Positions 25,530 through 33,885 of a stretch of DNA of 64,000 nt are shown here, one piece after another (the first letter of the stretch is position 1; the number at the start of each line of letters is the position of its first letter). Position numbers and translations under genes: made by a program. Source of the stretch: Myroides odoratus DSM 2801 (GTDB lineage Bacteria > Bacteroidota > Bacteroidia > Flavobacteriales > Flavobacteriaceae); the NCBI RefSeq assembly GCF_000243275.1, contig NZ_CM001437.1, positions 3,095,092 to 3,159,091 on the forward strand, given 5' to 3'. Below the pieces are notes generated by a model. The model ran no database searches and was not told where the DNA came from. It worked only from the letters and a program-made list of their open reading frames with translations.

Positions 25530-26171
25530 ATGAAGGAAGAAACTATACAAAAAAGAGAAGGAATTATCTCTTCGACAGAAGTCTTAACTCGATTAAAAAT
25601 TTTATTAGGGGTGCGATCAGCTAAAGAATTAGCCCACATCTTTAATTTGAAACCCAATACAATTTCTTCTTGGAAAAAGAGAAATACATTGTGTTATGCC
25701 AAGGTCATTGAAATCTGTAATAAGCATGAAATTGATCTCAATGAATTGTTTTATACGGCGTATCAAAATATTGCCATCAATAAAAGTTATGCGCAAGTGC
25801 CCATTATTTACCTGGATGATTATTTAGAGTATTATTTGAATGCACACGTGAAACAAAAGAAAATGAAGCACATATACTTACCTAAAAATGTCAATTTTGA
25901 CATGGTTATCCAGATGTATATCAATTCGACAGAACGTATGCAAGCAGAACTGATGTATGTGTTTTGTAAGAAGATTGATGTAGCAAGCTTAGTTGTTGGT
26001 GAAGACTATATTCTCTTAGTTAAAAATAAAGGTTTTCAGAAATATAGCGTTATCGCATACGATGTAGAAGGTCAAAGACTGCAACTATGCCGAGATATGA
26101 ACGAAAAGATGTGGTTAAATACAAAAGAAATATCGGAGTGCTTTCAATGCATGAGTAGCATGCCTTGTTAA
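25530..26171 (+). CDS. CI-repressor-like helix-turn-helix regulator A
   Basis: A 213-residue protein. Residues 17-70 match the phage CI repressor-type helix-turn-helix (LGVRSAKELAHIFNLKPNTI, then SSWKKRNTLCYAKVIEICNK). The remaining 140 residues begin with YLDDYLEYYLNAHVKQKKMK and lack the Ser/Lys signature of S24 self-cleaving repressors as far as I can read. A close paralogue lies at 28058, on the other side of the small surface protein at 26708. No other phage genes are nearby, so it is a domesticated type of regulator, probably controlling the neighbouring surface genes. A perfect terminator follows. Confidence 0.82.
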   Translation: MKEETIQKREGIISSTEVLTRLKILLGVRSAKELAHIFNLKPNTISSWKKRNTLCYAKVIEICNKHEIDLNELFYTAYQNIAINKSYAQVPIIYLDDYLEYYLNAHVKQKKMKHIYLPKNVNFDMVIQMYINSTERMQAELMYVFCKKIDVASLVVGEDYILLVKNKGFQKYSVIAYDVEGQRLQLCRDMNEKMWLNTKEISECFQCMSSMPC

Positions 26172-26210
26172 AGCAAAAAAAAGAAGAACGTAGTTCTTCT
26201 TTTTTTTGCT
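26172..26210. terminator. Perfect palindromic terminator
   Basis: An 18-base arm (AGCAAAAAAAAGAAGAAC) and its exact complement around GTA, directly behind the regulator stop codon. A and T runs on the two sides make it usable in both directions. Confidence 0.9.
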
Positions 26211-26707
26211 TTAACCTTAAATGAGGAAAAAATATAGTTACAGCGAAAGAAATGCCTTAGTGCGATACACTCCGTTTTTGAAAAAGAAACCTATAGACTG
26301 AATTTGCTGTCTTTTTTACTTCATTTTATTGGTGTTTTTGAAGTGATAGTTCCAGTTTAAGTCCGTTAAATGTAGGAGTGGGGATAATAGTTACTTTGTA
26401 TATAAGGCAAAATGGATTGTAGTTATACTTTTTGCAAATTCACAGTCCATTTTTTTTAAAAAAATCATTTTCTATTCCTTTATTAAGGTAAAATGAAAAG
26501 ATAGATAGGCGAAAAAGGTAGATCGTTATTTTGTTGAAAATGAATGATTTGTTTGATCGTTTTGAGGGTTAAAGTATGTTTTTACAAAAAGTAAAATGAT
26601 ATATTCAAATTTACTTTGATGTTTTTACACTTTCGTCAATTCTTTTTGAATAACGGTGATTTCTTTGCCTCAGAAAATGAATGAAACAAAAACAGAAATT
26701 TAAATAT
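26211..26707. other. Intergenic region upstream of small surface protein
   Basis: About 500 AT-rich bases without a gene. Near the end, TTTCTTTGCC (26668-26677) resembles a -7 box. This is the likely promoter region of the gene at 26708 and a candidate target of the CI-like regulators. Confidence 0.4.
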
Positions 26708-27949
26708 ATGAAGAGAATTATCTTTTTTGCCTTTTTATTAGGCACCGGTTTTGTAACAAAAGCACAGGTTGGTATCGGAACACCAACGCCAGTTAACTCA
26801 ACAATGTTAGATGTAGAAGCGGCTAATAAAGGGATTTTAATTCCAAGAGTGAAGTTAACAACAGTAGAAGAGTTTTCTCCTATTGAAGGAACTAAAACAG
26901 AAAGTTTACTTGTGTACAATATAGGGACTGCTTTACCTACAGGGTTCTATTTCTGGAAAGGTGAAAAATGGAACCAAATTATTGATCAAGAAAACTTAGA
27001 AATTTCGATTAGTACGATTATTAATGGAAATGGAAGTGACCTAGGGGAAATTAAAAGAGTAGTGGATGTTTTAGTTCCAACTAACCCAAAAAGTAGTGAT
27101 AAAAGCTTGAGTCAAGCCGCTCTTGTTATTGATCCTACAGATAGTAAAATATACAGTATTAGTTATGATGCAACAACGGATGAGTATATCCGTACGGAAG
27201 TGCAATTGCAAGCGAGTGTGAAAGAATTTGAAACACGTACGTTCTTTAAAAAAGCAGAAGTTACAGCGGATGGGCAAACACCAACTTTCGTTGAAACAAA
27301 TGAGCTTCCTGATTTTTCAACGGCAAAAAAAGGAGAGGTATTCTACCAGTATTTAGGAGAGGATAATCGCATTGATTATTTGAATCTTACAGCAGATGTA
27401 ACCAACATCATAGAAAACAATGAGAATATCAAAAATGAAATCACCAATATTTTAAATCAAGGTGGGAATGTCTATTTCACGAAGGAGGCTATTGGAGATA
27501 TTCCCGCAAATAGCGTGTATTATGTTGATCCTGAAACAAATGAAAAAACAGTGGTGGACTTAACGGAAACAGTGATTAACTCAATTATAGAAAATACCCA
27601 AATTATTAGAGAAGAAGTAGGAAACAAAATTACGACAAACAAAGTAATAAAAACAGGAAATACAGTAGATGATAAAGCTGTATTTATTTATAAAACGACA
27701 AGTTCTATTACAGGAGCAAAAACAAATGGTGTTGCTTTTGGTACAAATTTGCCTGAAGGTATAACAAGTCTAGACCGTATTTTAAATATTCAAGTATTTC
27801 AAGGAACAACCTTGATTACTAGTGCTGTGACAGATGTAGTGATCCAATCGGCTAATCGAAAAGTAGAGTTCAATTTAGGAAATGGAAAAATGTATACGCC
27901 TGTAGCCGATGGTGAATATGAAGTTATCTTAGAATTTACTGCAAATTAG
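26708..27949 (+). CDS. Secreted surface protein with QVGIGT head, short form
   Basis: 413 residues from the ATG at 26708; an ATG 27 bases earlier would place a basic stretch before the signal peptide and is less likely. Signal peptide 1-20 (RIIFFAFLLGTGFVTKA). The head has QVGIGTPTP, then LDVEAANKGILIPRVKL and ESLLVYNIGTALPTGFYFW, as in the proteins at 16301 and 61098. The middle has one copy of a motif related to their repeats (GGNVYFTKE, VYYVDPETNEKTVVDLTE), and the C-terminus is a strand-rich domain. No repeat array and no recognisable T9SS sorting domain. It is flanked by two paralogous CI-like regulators. Likely exported and surface-exposed; function unknown. Confidence 0.82.
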   Translation: MKRIIFFAFLLGTGFVTKAQVGIGTPTPVNSTMLDVEAANKGILIPRVKLTTVEEFSPIEGTKTESLLVYNIGTALPTGFYFWKGEKWNQIIDQENLEISISTIINGNGSDLGEIKRVVDVLVPTNPKSSDKSLSQAALVIDPTDSKIYSISYDATTDEYIRTEVQLQASVKEFETRTFFKKAEVTADGQTPTFVETNELPDFSTAKKGEVFYQYLGEDNRIDYLNLTADVTNIIENNENIKNEITNILNQGGNVYFTKEAIGDIPANSVYYVDPETNEKTVVDLTETVINSIIENTQIIREEVGNKITTNKVIKTGNTVDDKAVFIYKTTSSITGAKTNGVAFGTNLPEGITSLDRILNIQVFQGTTLITSAVTDVVIQSANRKVEFNLGNGKMYTPVADGEYEVILEFTAN

Positions 27950-27962
27950 TTATTTGTTTTAT

Positions 27963-27987
27963 TCAGGTGAGTATTTAACTCGCCTGG
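27963..27987 (+). terminator. Possible weak terminator
   Basis: Arms CAGGTGAGT and ACTCGCCTG with one wobble pair behind the short surface protein gene; the tail is only AT-rich, not a T run. Confidence 0.4.
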
Positions 27988-28057
27988 ATAATTTATCATG
28001 CTTAAAACCCAATAGGCTGCGGATAATATAAAAGCGAACGTGTAAAGAGATAGAACT

Positions 28058-28702
28058 ATGATGAACAGCAATTTTGTACAAACCCCTCCAGCAATTCATT
28101 CCTCAAAAGAAATCTTAACTAAATTAAAAGTTGTGTTAGGAGTGAAATCAGCCAAAGAATTAGCGGCTATTTTCAACGTAAAGGCCAATACAATTTCTTC
28201 TTGGAAAAAAAGAAATACGTTGTGTTATACCAAATTAATCCAAGTATGTAATCAACATGATATAGACTTAAACGAATTATTTCTTGTTAATTATCCCAAT
28301 AAAACCATAGAAAAAAGCTATATCAAGCGACCAATTATTTACATCGATGATTATTTGGAATACTATTTGAGTATAGAGGGAAAACAGCAAAAACTCAAGC
28401 AAATTTATTTCCCTAAACAAGTTTGCTTTGATATTATTATTCAGCTATACGCAACAATACAAGAATATAAGGAATCATACCTGGTTTATGCCTTTTGCAA
28501 AAAAGTTGATTTTACGGCTGTTGAAATAGCGAAGAACTATGTGCTATTACTTGCTGGTAAAGGGTTTCAATGCTATAAACTAGTTGAAGTGAATCAACGT
28601 GAAAAAGTGCTTTATCTCCAAAAAGATACAGAGGAAATTACAGGAGTAAAAGAGCAAGAAATCCTTGAAATTTTTCAATGGATAAAGTACCTACCTTGTT
28701 AG
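28058..28702 (+). CDS. CI-repressor-like helix-turn-helix regulator B
   Basis: A 214-residue paralogue of the regulator at 25530 along its whole length: the helix-turn-helix at residues 19-72 (LGVKSAKELAAIFNVKANTI) and the C-terminal part starting IIYIDDYLEYYLSIEGKQQK. The DNA-recognition helix (NTISSWKKRNTLCY) is identical in both, so they may bind the same operators. The gene lies about 110 bases behind the short surface protein and about 100 before the first seven-helix AraC gene. Start could be either of two adjacent ATG codons. Confidence 0.82.
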   Translation: MMNSNFVQTPPAIHSSKEILTKLKVVLGVKSAKELAAIFNVKANTISSWKKRNTLCYTKLIQVCNQHDIDLNELFLVNYPNKTIEKSYIKRPIIYIDDYLEYYLSIEGKQQKLKQIYFPKQVCFDIIIQLYATIQEYKESYLVYAFCKKVDFTAVEIAKNYVLLLAGKGFQCYKLVEVNQREKVLYLQKDTEEITGVKEQEILEIFQWIKYLPC

Positions 28703-28799
28703 AATTGTAAGGGTATAGAAGTAGAATAAAGGTGTTTTGCTAGAGTTAATGTGAGATTCATTAATAGAAGAACTTTATAAAATAAGAACAGTAAAAACT

Positions 28800-29921
28800 A
28801 TGGAATTATTGAAATACATTTTAATTTCCATTCCTATGATTTCATCTATGACATGTGGAATTATTCTAATGGTTGTTTTTTACAAAAACCTTTCTGTTAC
28901 AGAAATACCAATTTTAAGAACTTTAGGTGGGTATTATTTCGCATTAATTGCCCTGTGGATTACTGATAATCTTACACAAAAATTACTAGGCAGCCGTATT
29001 TTTTTACTTCCTGTATTGTCGTTGTTTATTACCTTGTCTCAAGTGTGTTTTTATCATTTCATCTGCTATATCATTCCCATAAAAAAGAAGTTTAATTACC
29101 TGCAATATCAAATGATTTTTGTTGTATTTGTATGGTCGTATGCTTTTATTTATGCCTTATTTCAAGCTAAGGGATACCAAGAGTTAGATGTGCAGGCGAT
29201 TTGTACGCAATACTTAAGTATTTATATTACCTTAAATACAGGAGTTTACACCCTATTGTGTTGGAAGAGAGTCTACGATTATCACCGTGCAAAAAATAAA
29301 CGTAAAATTCAAATCAAAAGGTTGAATTGGATTCATTTACTCTTGGTACTGAAATCAATTTTTACACTTCTATTTTGCTTAAACAACTATAGTGTTGTGG
29401 TACAAGCGATAACTGTGTTTGTACTCTCATTTCAACATATTATATTGACATTTAATATGTTATTGGAAAAAAATAGAGTAAAAATTCCAGTTGCTTATAA
29501 AACAAATGTCATGTTGTCTTCTGGACAAATTGTAGCTGTGGATCAAATGGGAACATTAGCTAATGACGTATTAGAATCTACATTTATCCATTCCAATACA
29601 CGCACTGAAAACCTATTAACCCAAAGTGATATTGTAAACTATTTTACTAACGATAAACCGTACATCAAGAAAGACTTCCGACTGGATACTTTAGTGAACC
29701 ACTTTGGAGTGAATAGAACGTATGTGTCTAAATTTATCAATGTAACCTACAATTGCAATGTCAGTCAGTTTATCAATTGTTGGCGATTAAAAGAAGTAGA
29801 GTATCTACAAGCAACAAGCAAGGAAAATAACATGGAAGAGCTAGTTGTTCAGGCTGGATTTTCAGATTATCGCCATTATTTACGAGCTGTGCATAGTGCA
29901 GAGAAACGTCAACAGCATTAA
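28800..29921 (+). CDS. Membrane-bound AraC-type regulator
   Basis: A 373-residue protein with about seven membrane helices between residues 5 and 225 (for example ILISIPMISSMTCGIILMVV), then a linker and an AraC-type DNA-binding domain at about 275-373 (FINVTYNCNVSQFINCWRLK and VVQAGFSDYRHYLRA). The second helix-turn-helix is shortened at the end compared with the proteins at 14406 and 49956. The gene is followed after 10 bases by a second protein of the same layout, so they form a pair. It sits between the CI-like regulators and a type-B sorted protein. Confidence 0.83.
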   Translation: MELLKYILISIPMISSMTCGIILMVVFYKNLSVTEIPILRTLGGYYFALIALWITDNLTQKLLGSRIFLLPVLSLFITLSQVCFYHFICYIIPIKKKFNYLQYQMIFVVFVWSYAFIYALFQAKGYQELDVQAICTQYLSIYITLNTGVYTLLCWKRVYDYHRAKNKRKIQIKRLNWIHLLLVLKSIFTLLFCLNNYSVVVQAITVFVLSFQHIILTFNMLLEKNRVKIPVAYKTNVMLSSGQIVAVDQMGTLANDVLESTFIHSNTRTENLLTQSDIVNYFTNDKPYIKKDFRLDTLVNHFGVNRTYVSKFINVTYNCNVSQFINCWRLKEVEYLQATSKENNMEELVVQAGFSDYRHYLRAVHSAEKRQQH

Positions 29922-29931
29922 TTTAACTAGT

Positions 29932-31053
29932 ATGGATTACGAATATCTTTTTTTAGGAGTTTCTTTCTCCTCTTCAATATTTTCTGCTCTTTTTTGCTTT
30001 GCACTATTAGCTCTTAAACTAGTAGAAGATAAGACAGAGCCCTTAGTTAAAAAAACAACGATTGTTTTGTTGCTATTCTATATCATCTGTATCTTTTTTT
30101 ATAGCACAACTTTTTTTGAGGTATTTCATTTCTTTGATCTACCCTGTTTTAAAGGAGTTAATTTCTTAACTGCCTTACTAATGCCTACGTTGTTTTATCA
30201 TCTGATTTTTATCTTGACAAGATTGAAAAAAGAAGAACATTTTAAGTATATCCATTATGCAATAAGCCTATTCTTGAGTGTTGTTTTTTATTTTTATCAT
30301 ACAACAGGGATTGAATTGCGTATGGAAGACCTTTACGTAAATACACGTGTTTTTTCCTTTTTATTGCTAAATGAGGATAGCCTTACAGCAACTGTTTTTA
30401 ATTTAATTTACTTGTTGTTATCCTTATATCGCTTATTGAAATACCGAAAGAATATCGCTGATTATTCTTCTGATGAAGAACGGGATTCTCTGTTTTGGCT
30501 TTATCCTATTTTTATTATTGGATTTCTGCTATTTCCAGGCTCGATTGTACTCTATCTATTTCCTCAAATTCAAAGTAATCTCATCGTTGGACAGCTAATT
30601 CCCAATTTTTTATTCATGTTTTTTAATATTAGTCTCTGCTATAATGTGTTCTGTGAAAATTTTGTTCAGATAACAGAAGACATCCTAGAAGAGAAGAAAA
30701 TAATCAATCAAGAGGAATGTATAAAAGTAAAGGAATTAACAATCGACAAACAAAAATTTGAAACGTATATCCAAGAGGCTAAACCTTTTTTAAACCCTCA
30801 ACTAAAAATTACAGATTTATTAAGTGATTTAATGACGAATAGAAGCTACTTGTCCCAGTTTATTAATACAACATACAAGAAGAATTTTTCTCAATACATC
30901 AATCAGTGTAGATACAATGAATACCTCAGACTGAAGGCGATGTCAAATACAGAACCACATACAGAAGAAGACCTGATTCTAATAAGTGGCTTTAGGAGTT
31001 ATGAAAGTTTTAAAAGAACGGAAGACGCAGTTTGTAAAACAAAGCATAGATAA
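29932..31053 (+). CDS. Membrane-bound AraC-type regulator, partner
   Basis: A 373-residue protein from the ATG at 29932, 10 bases behind the stop codon of the preceding regulator (an earlier start at 29845 would overlap that gene and lacks a sensible N-terminus). About seven membrane helices at residues 4-245, a linker with an acidic helix, and an AraC-like domain at about 280-373 (YKKNFSQYINQCRYNEYLRL, then LISGFRSYESFKR). As in its partner, the last helix of the DNA-binding domain is shortened, so DNA binding by each alone may be weak; the two might act as a heterodimer, which is speculation. Upstream of a type-B sorted protein gene. Confidence 0.8.
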   Translation: MDYEYLFLGVSFSSSIFSALFCFALLALKLVEDKTEPLVKKTTIVLLLFYIICIFFYSTTFFEVFHFFDLPCFKGVNFLTALLMPTLFYHLIFILTRLKKEEHFKYIHYAISLFLSVVFYFYHTTGIELRMEDLYVNTRVFSFLLLNEDSLTATVFNLIYLLLSLYRLLKYRKNIADYSSDEERDSLFWLYPIFIIGFLLFPGSIVLYLFPQIQSNLIVGQLIPNFLFMFFNISLCYNVFCENFVQITEDILEEKKIINQEECIKVKELTIDKQKFETYIQEAKPFLNPQLKITDLLSDLMTNRSYLSQFINTTYKKNFSQYINQCRYNEYLRLKAMSNTEPHTEEDLILISGFRSYESFKRTEDAVCKTKHR

Positions 31054-31187
31054 CACAGTCTTATTGTGTGATAAAAACACAAAAGACGACTGAACTGGCT
31101 TTTAGCCAGTTGAAATACAAGTGATCATTTTCTTATGATTTTTGTTTGTAAAACATCAAATAAAAAGTAAGATTAATTTATAAAACC

Positions 31188-32465
31188 ATGATGAAAAAAA
31201 ACCGTTTACCTCGTTTGATACTCCTTAGTATAGGACTCAGCACCAATATAGGAAAGGCTCAAAATAATGTTTTTTATAATAATGGAATATTGCACGTGAA
31301 GAGTAAAACTATTCTGAGTTCTTATGCTGACTTTACCAATCAAATGCAAGGACAATTGGTAAATGATGGTGTAACTTATTATTTTGGGAATTTTACCAAT
31401 GATGGGAATTTTACCTATACCAAGACCTTAGATACGGGTGAAATACAATTTGTAAGTACAAAACAACAAAATACCATTATTGCTGGAAATAAGGCCGTAG
31501 ACCTTCATAAGGTTACCTTTGACATACAGCAACATAAAAACTACTTTGATCTGAAGGTAAACCTAGATATTTGGGGAGAATTGGATTTTAAAGAAGGAAT
31601 AATTAAGGTAGACCCTTTAGTTAATTCCACAACGAAACAACCCGCAGGATTGGTTAGTTTTATGCCTAAATCGAAACATAAAAATAGTAATGCTAGCAGT
31701 TTTGTGGATGGAACGGTAGAAAAAGTTGGTGCAGAACCCTTTGTTTTTCCTATTGGAAATAAAGAATACTTTCGACCAGCGAGTATAAGTGCCCCCAAAA
31801 ATAGCAAAGATGTTGTATTGTCTAACTATGTATTTCAAGATTCATCCTTTTTTGAGGCACATGCAGCACACGCACCAGAAATTAAACAAGTGAATACCCA
31901 GGAGTATTGGACGCTTGAAAAGGCTAAAAACAGTCAAACTAGTTTTATGTTAACCTTGAGTTGGGATGAGACAACCACTTTGCCTGATCTACTGATAAAT
32001 CCTGAACAGGACTTACATATTGTACATTGGAATTCGGCTCAAAAGCAATGGGAAGATCTTGGTGGAATTGTAGATATGGCAAACAAGACAATCACAACTC
32101 CAGCCAATATCTCGAATTCAGGTTATTTTACGTTGGCGAGTGTGCAAGAAAATCAGCCAGGAGATGATGATGTGATTATTTACAATTATGTCAACGCAAA
32201 TGGAGGAGATCAAAATGATTATTTTATCATTAAAAATATCAATCTATACCCTCAGAATTCGGTTCAAATATTCAATCGATGGGGAGCAAAGGTATATGAA
32301 ACGAAGAATTATGATAGCCAGGACAATGTATTTAGAGGCCGTCAAACACGAGGAGGAAAATTACCGTCAGGAACGTATTACTATTTAATAACCTATAAAA
32401 AAGAAACGAAGAATACGAGTTATACCGTTAAGAAAACAGGGTATCTCCATCTAGACAGCAAGTAA
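31188..32465 (+). CDS. T9SS type-B sorted protein, paralogue
   Basis: A 425-residue paralogue of the protein at 19089. Signal peptide 1-24, cleaved before QNNVFYNNGIL. The body shares GTVEKVGAEPFVFPIGNKEY and NTQEYWTLEKAKN with the paralogue. The C-terminal 90 residues are a type-B sorting domain (NANGGDQNDYFIIKNINLYP, QIFNRWGAKVYE, LPSGTYYYLITY). Note that the usual NPNGDG-like start is altered to NANGGD. It is transcribed behind the two membrane AraC genes and followed by a terminator. Exported by the T9SS; the nearest PorP/SprF partner gene is at 24269. Role in the surface layer inferred. Confidence 0.9.
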   Translation: MMKKNRLPRLILLSIGLSTNIGKAQNNVFYNNGILHVKSKTILSSYADFTNQMQGQLVNDGVTYYFGNFTNDGNFTYTKTLDTGEIQFVSTKQQNTIIAGNKAVDLHKVTFDIQQHKNYFDLKVNLDIWGELDFKEGIIKVDPLVNSTTKQPAGLVSFMPKSKHKNSNASSFVDGTVEKVGAEPFVFPIGNKEYFRPASISAPKNSKDVVLSNYVFQDSSFFEAHAAHAPEIKQVNTQEYWTLEKAKNSQTSFMLTLSWDETTTLPDLLINPEQDLHIVHWNSAQKQWEDLGGIVDMANKTITTPANISNSGYFTLASVQENQPGDDDVIIYNYVNANGGDQNDYFIIKNINLYPQNSVQIFNRWGAKVYETKNYDSQDNVFRGRQTRGGKLPSGTYYYLITYKKETKNTSYTVKKTGYLHLDSK

Positions 32466-32502
32466 AAGCAAAAATACGAGTAGAGTAAAAATAAAAATTG
32501 CT

Positions 32503-32530
32503 GGGCGTCCTTCAGGGGGCGCCTTTTTTT
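32503..32530 (+). terminator. Rho-independent terminator
   Basis: GC-rich arms GGCGTCC and GGGCGCC (one wobble pair) around TTCAGG, followed by seven T. Confidence 0.85.
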
Positions 32531-32702
32531 ATCAAAATAGAATAAGTAAGCTCTAGCACACTTAGAGGTTGAGGAAAATTAGGAGTCGCACATCCGATTA
32601 TCGGGAGAACCACAATTGTTTAGCTCCAGAAAAACAAAGACGTGAAGACGGCTTTGATAGACTTTCTTTATGTTGAAATAAGTTATTTCTTTATAAAAGT
32701 AC

Positions 32703-32732
32703 TTTGAAAAGCATGGAAAAAGGGTATTTTTG
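32703..32732 (+). promoter_or_regulatory. Promoter of trxB
   Basis: TTTG at 32703-32706 and TATTTTTG at 32725-32732, spacer 18, matching the Bacteroidota -33/-7 pattern. It lies 26 bases before the trxB start codon. Confidence 0.65.
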
Positions 32733-32758
32733 TTTCTACAATTATTAAAAAAAGTATT

Positions 32759-33703
32759 ATGTCAACGATAGAAAGAACAAAGTGTTTAATTATTGGATCA
32801 GGACCTGCAGGATATACAGCTGCAATTTATGCTGCAAGAGCTAATATGGCGCCTATTTTATACCAAGGATTACAACCAGGAGGGCAATTAACAACAACGA
32901 ATGATGTGGAGAATTTCCCTGGGTATCCAGAGGGTGTAACAGGACCTGAAATGATGCTACAATTGGAAGCTCAAGCTAAACGCTTTGGAACAGATGTAAG
33001 AGATGGATGGGTAACAAAGGTTGACTTAAGTGGAGCTGTTAAAAAAGTTTGGGTAAATGAAACAACAGAATTACACGCAGATACTGTAATTATTTCTACT
33101 GGAGCAACTGCAAAATACTTAGGATTACCATCAGAACAACACTACTTAAATCTTGGTGGAGGAGTTTCTGCTTGTGCAGTTTGTGATGGTTTCTTTTACA
33201 GAAACCAAGAGGTTGTAATCGTAGGGGCAGGTGACTCGGCTTGTGAAGAAGCACATTACTTATCGAAACTTTGTAAGAAAGTAACGATGTTGGTACGCAG
33301 CGATAGTTTTAGAGCATCTAAAATTATGGAAGATCGCGTACGCAATACAGAAAATATCGAAATCTTAATGAATACAAGTACAGTTGAGGTATTAGGTGAT
33401 GGGAATGTAGTAACGGGAATCAAAGTGAAAAACAATGAAACTGGAGTAGAATCAGACATCCCAGCTACAGGATTCTTCGTTGCAATTGGACATAAACCCA
33501 ACACAGATATCTTCAAAGGTCAATTGACAATGGATGAAACAGGGTATTTACTTACAACAGGTAAAACGAGTGCAACTAATATTGAAGGAGTTTTTGCTTG
33601 TGGAGATGTGCAAGATAAAGACTACAGACAAGCAATTACTGCTGCAGGATCTGGATGTATTGCTGCTTTAGATGCTGAACGTTATTTAGCTTCTCAAGAA
33701 TAA
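32759..33703 (+). CDS. trxB: Thioredoxin-disulfide reductase
   Basis: A 314-residue flavoprotein that passes electrons from NADPH to thioredoxin in the cytoplasm. It has the FAD-binding motif IGSGPAGYTAAIYAARA near residue 12, the redox pair CAVCDG at about 138-143, the NADPH-binding loop VIVGAGDSACEEA at about 155-168, and the second FAD motif FACGDVQDKDYRQAITAAGS near the end. Length and motif spacing fit low-molecular-weight bacterial TrxB throughout. It has its own promoter and terminator, so it is a single-gene unit separate from the surface-protein island. Confidence 0.97.
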   Translation: MSTIERTKCLIIGSGPAGYTAAIYAARANMAPILYQGLQPGGQLTTTNDVENFPGYPEGVTGPEMMLQLEAQAKRFGTDVRDGWVTKVDLSGAVKKVWVNETTELHADTVIISTGATAKYLGLPSEQHYLNLGGGVSACAVCDGFFYRNQEVVIVGAGDSACEEAHYLSKLCKKVTMLVRSDSFRASKIMEDRVRNTENIEILMNTSTVEVLGDGNVVTGIKVKNNETGVESDIPATGFFVAIGHKPNTDIFKGQLTMDETGYLLTTGKTSATNIEGVFACGDVQDKDYRQAITAAGSGCIAALDAERYLASQE

Positions 33704-33770
33704 GAATAAATACAAGAGGAAATATACCAAAAGCGTTTTTCTTCTACGATATAAGTTATATAATAAATTA

Positions 33771-33803
33771 GGGATAAGACTGTTGCGTCTTATCCCTTTT
33801 TTT
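33771..33803 (+). terminator. Rho-independent terminator
   Basis: Perfect arms GGGATAAGAC and GTCTTATCCC around TGTTGC, followed by seven T, behind trxB. Confidence 0.9.
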
Positions 33804-33860
33804 ATGTTATTATTTTTATGCCTTTATTAGAATTTTATAGAGTCCATCCTAAGATATTTT

Positions 33861-33868
33861 TATCTTTG
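33861..33868 (+). promoter_or_regulatory. -7 box of ABC ATPase gene
   Basis: TATCTTTG, a perfect TAnnTTTG, 17 bases before the start codon; no clear TTG at -33. Implies a very short leader. Confidence 0.55.
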
Positions 33869-33885
33869 TACTTTAAAATCTCGAC

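Noticed and set aside
25530..28702. CI-like regulators as evidence for a prophage
   Set aside because: No integrase, structural, lysis or replication genes occur anywhere in the island, and the regulators flank a surface-protein gene.
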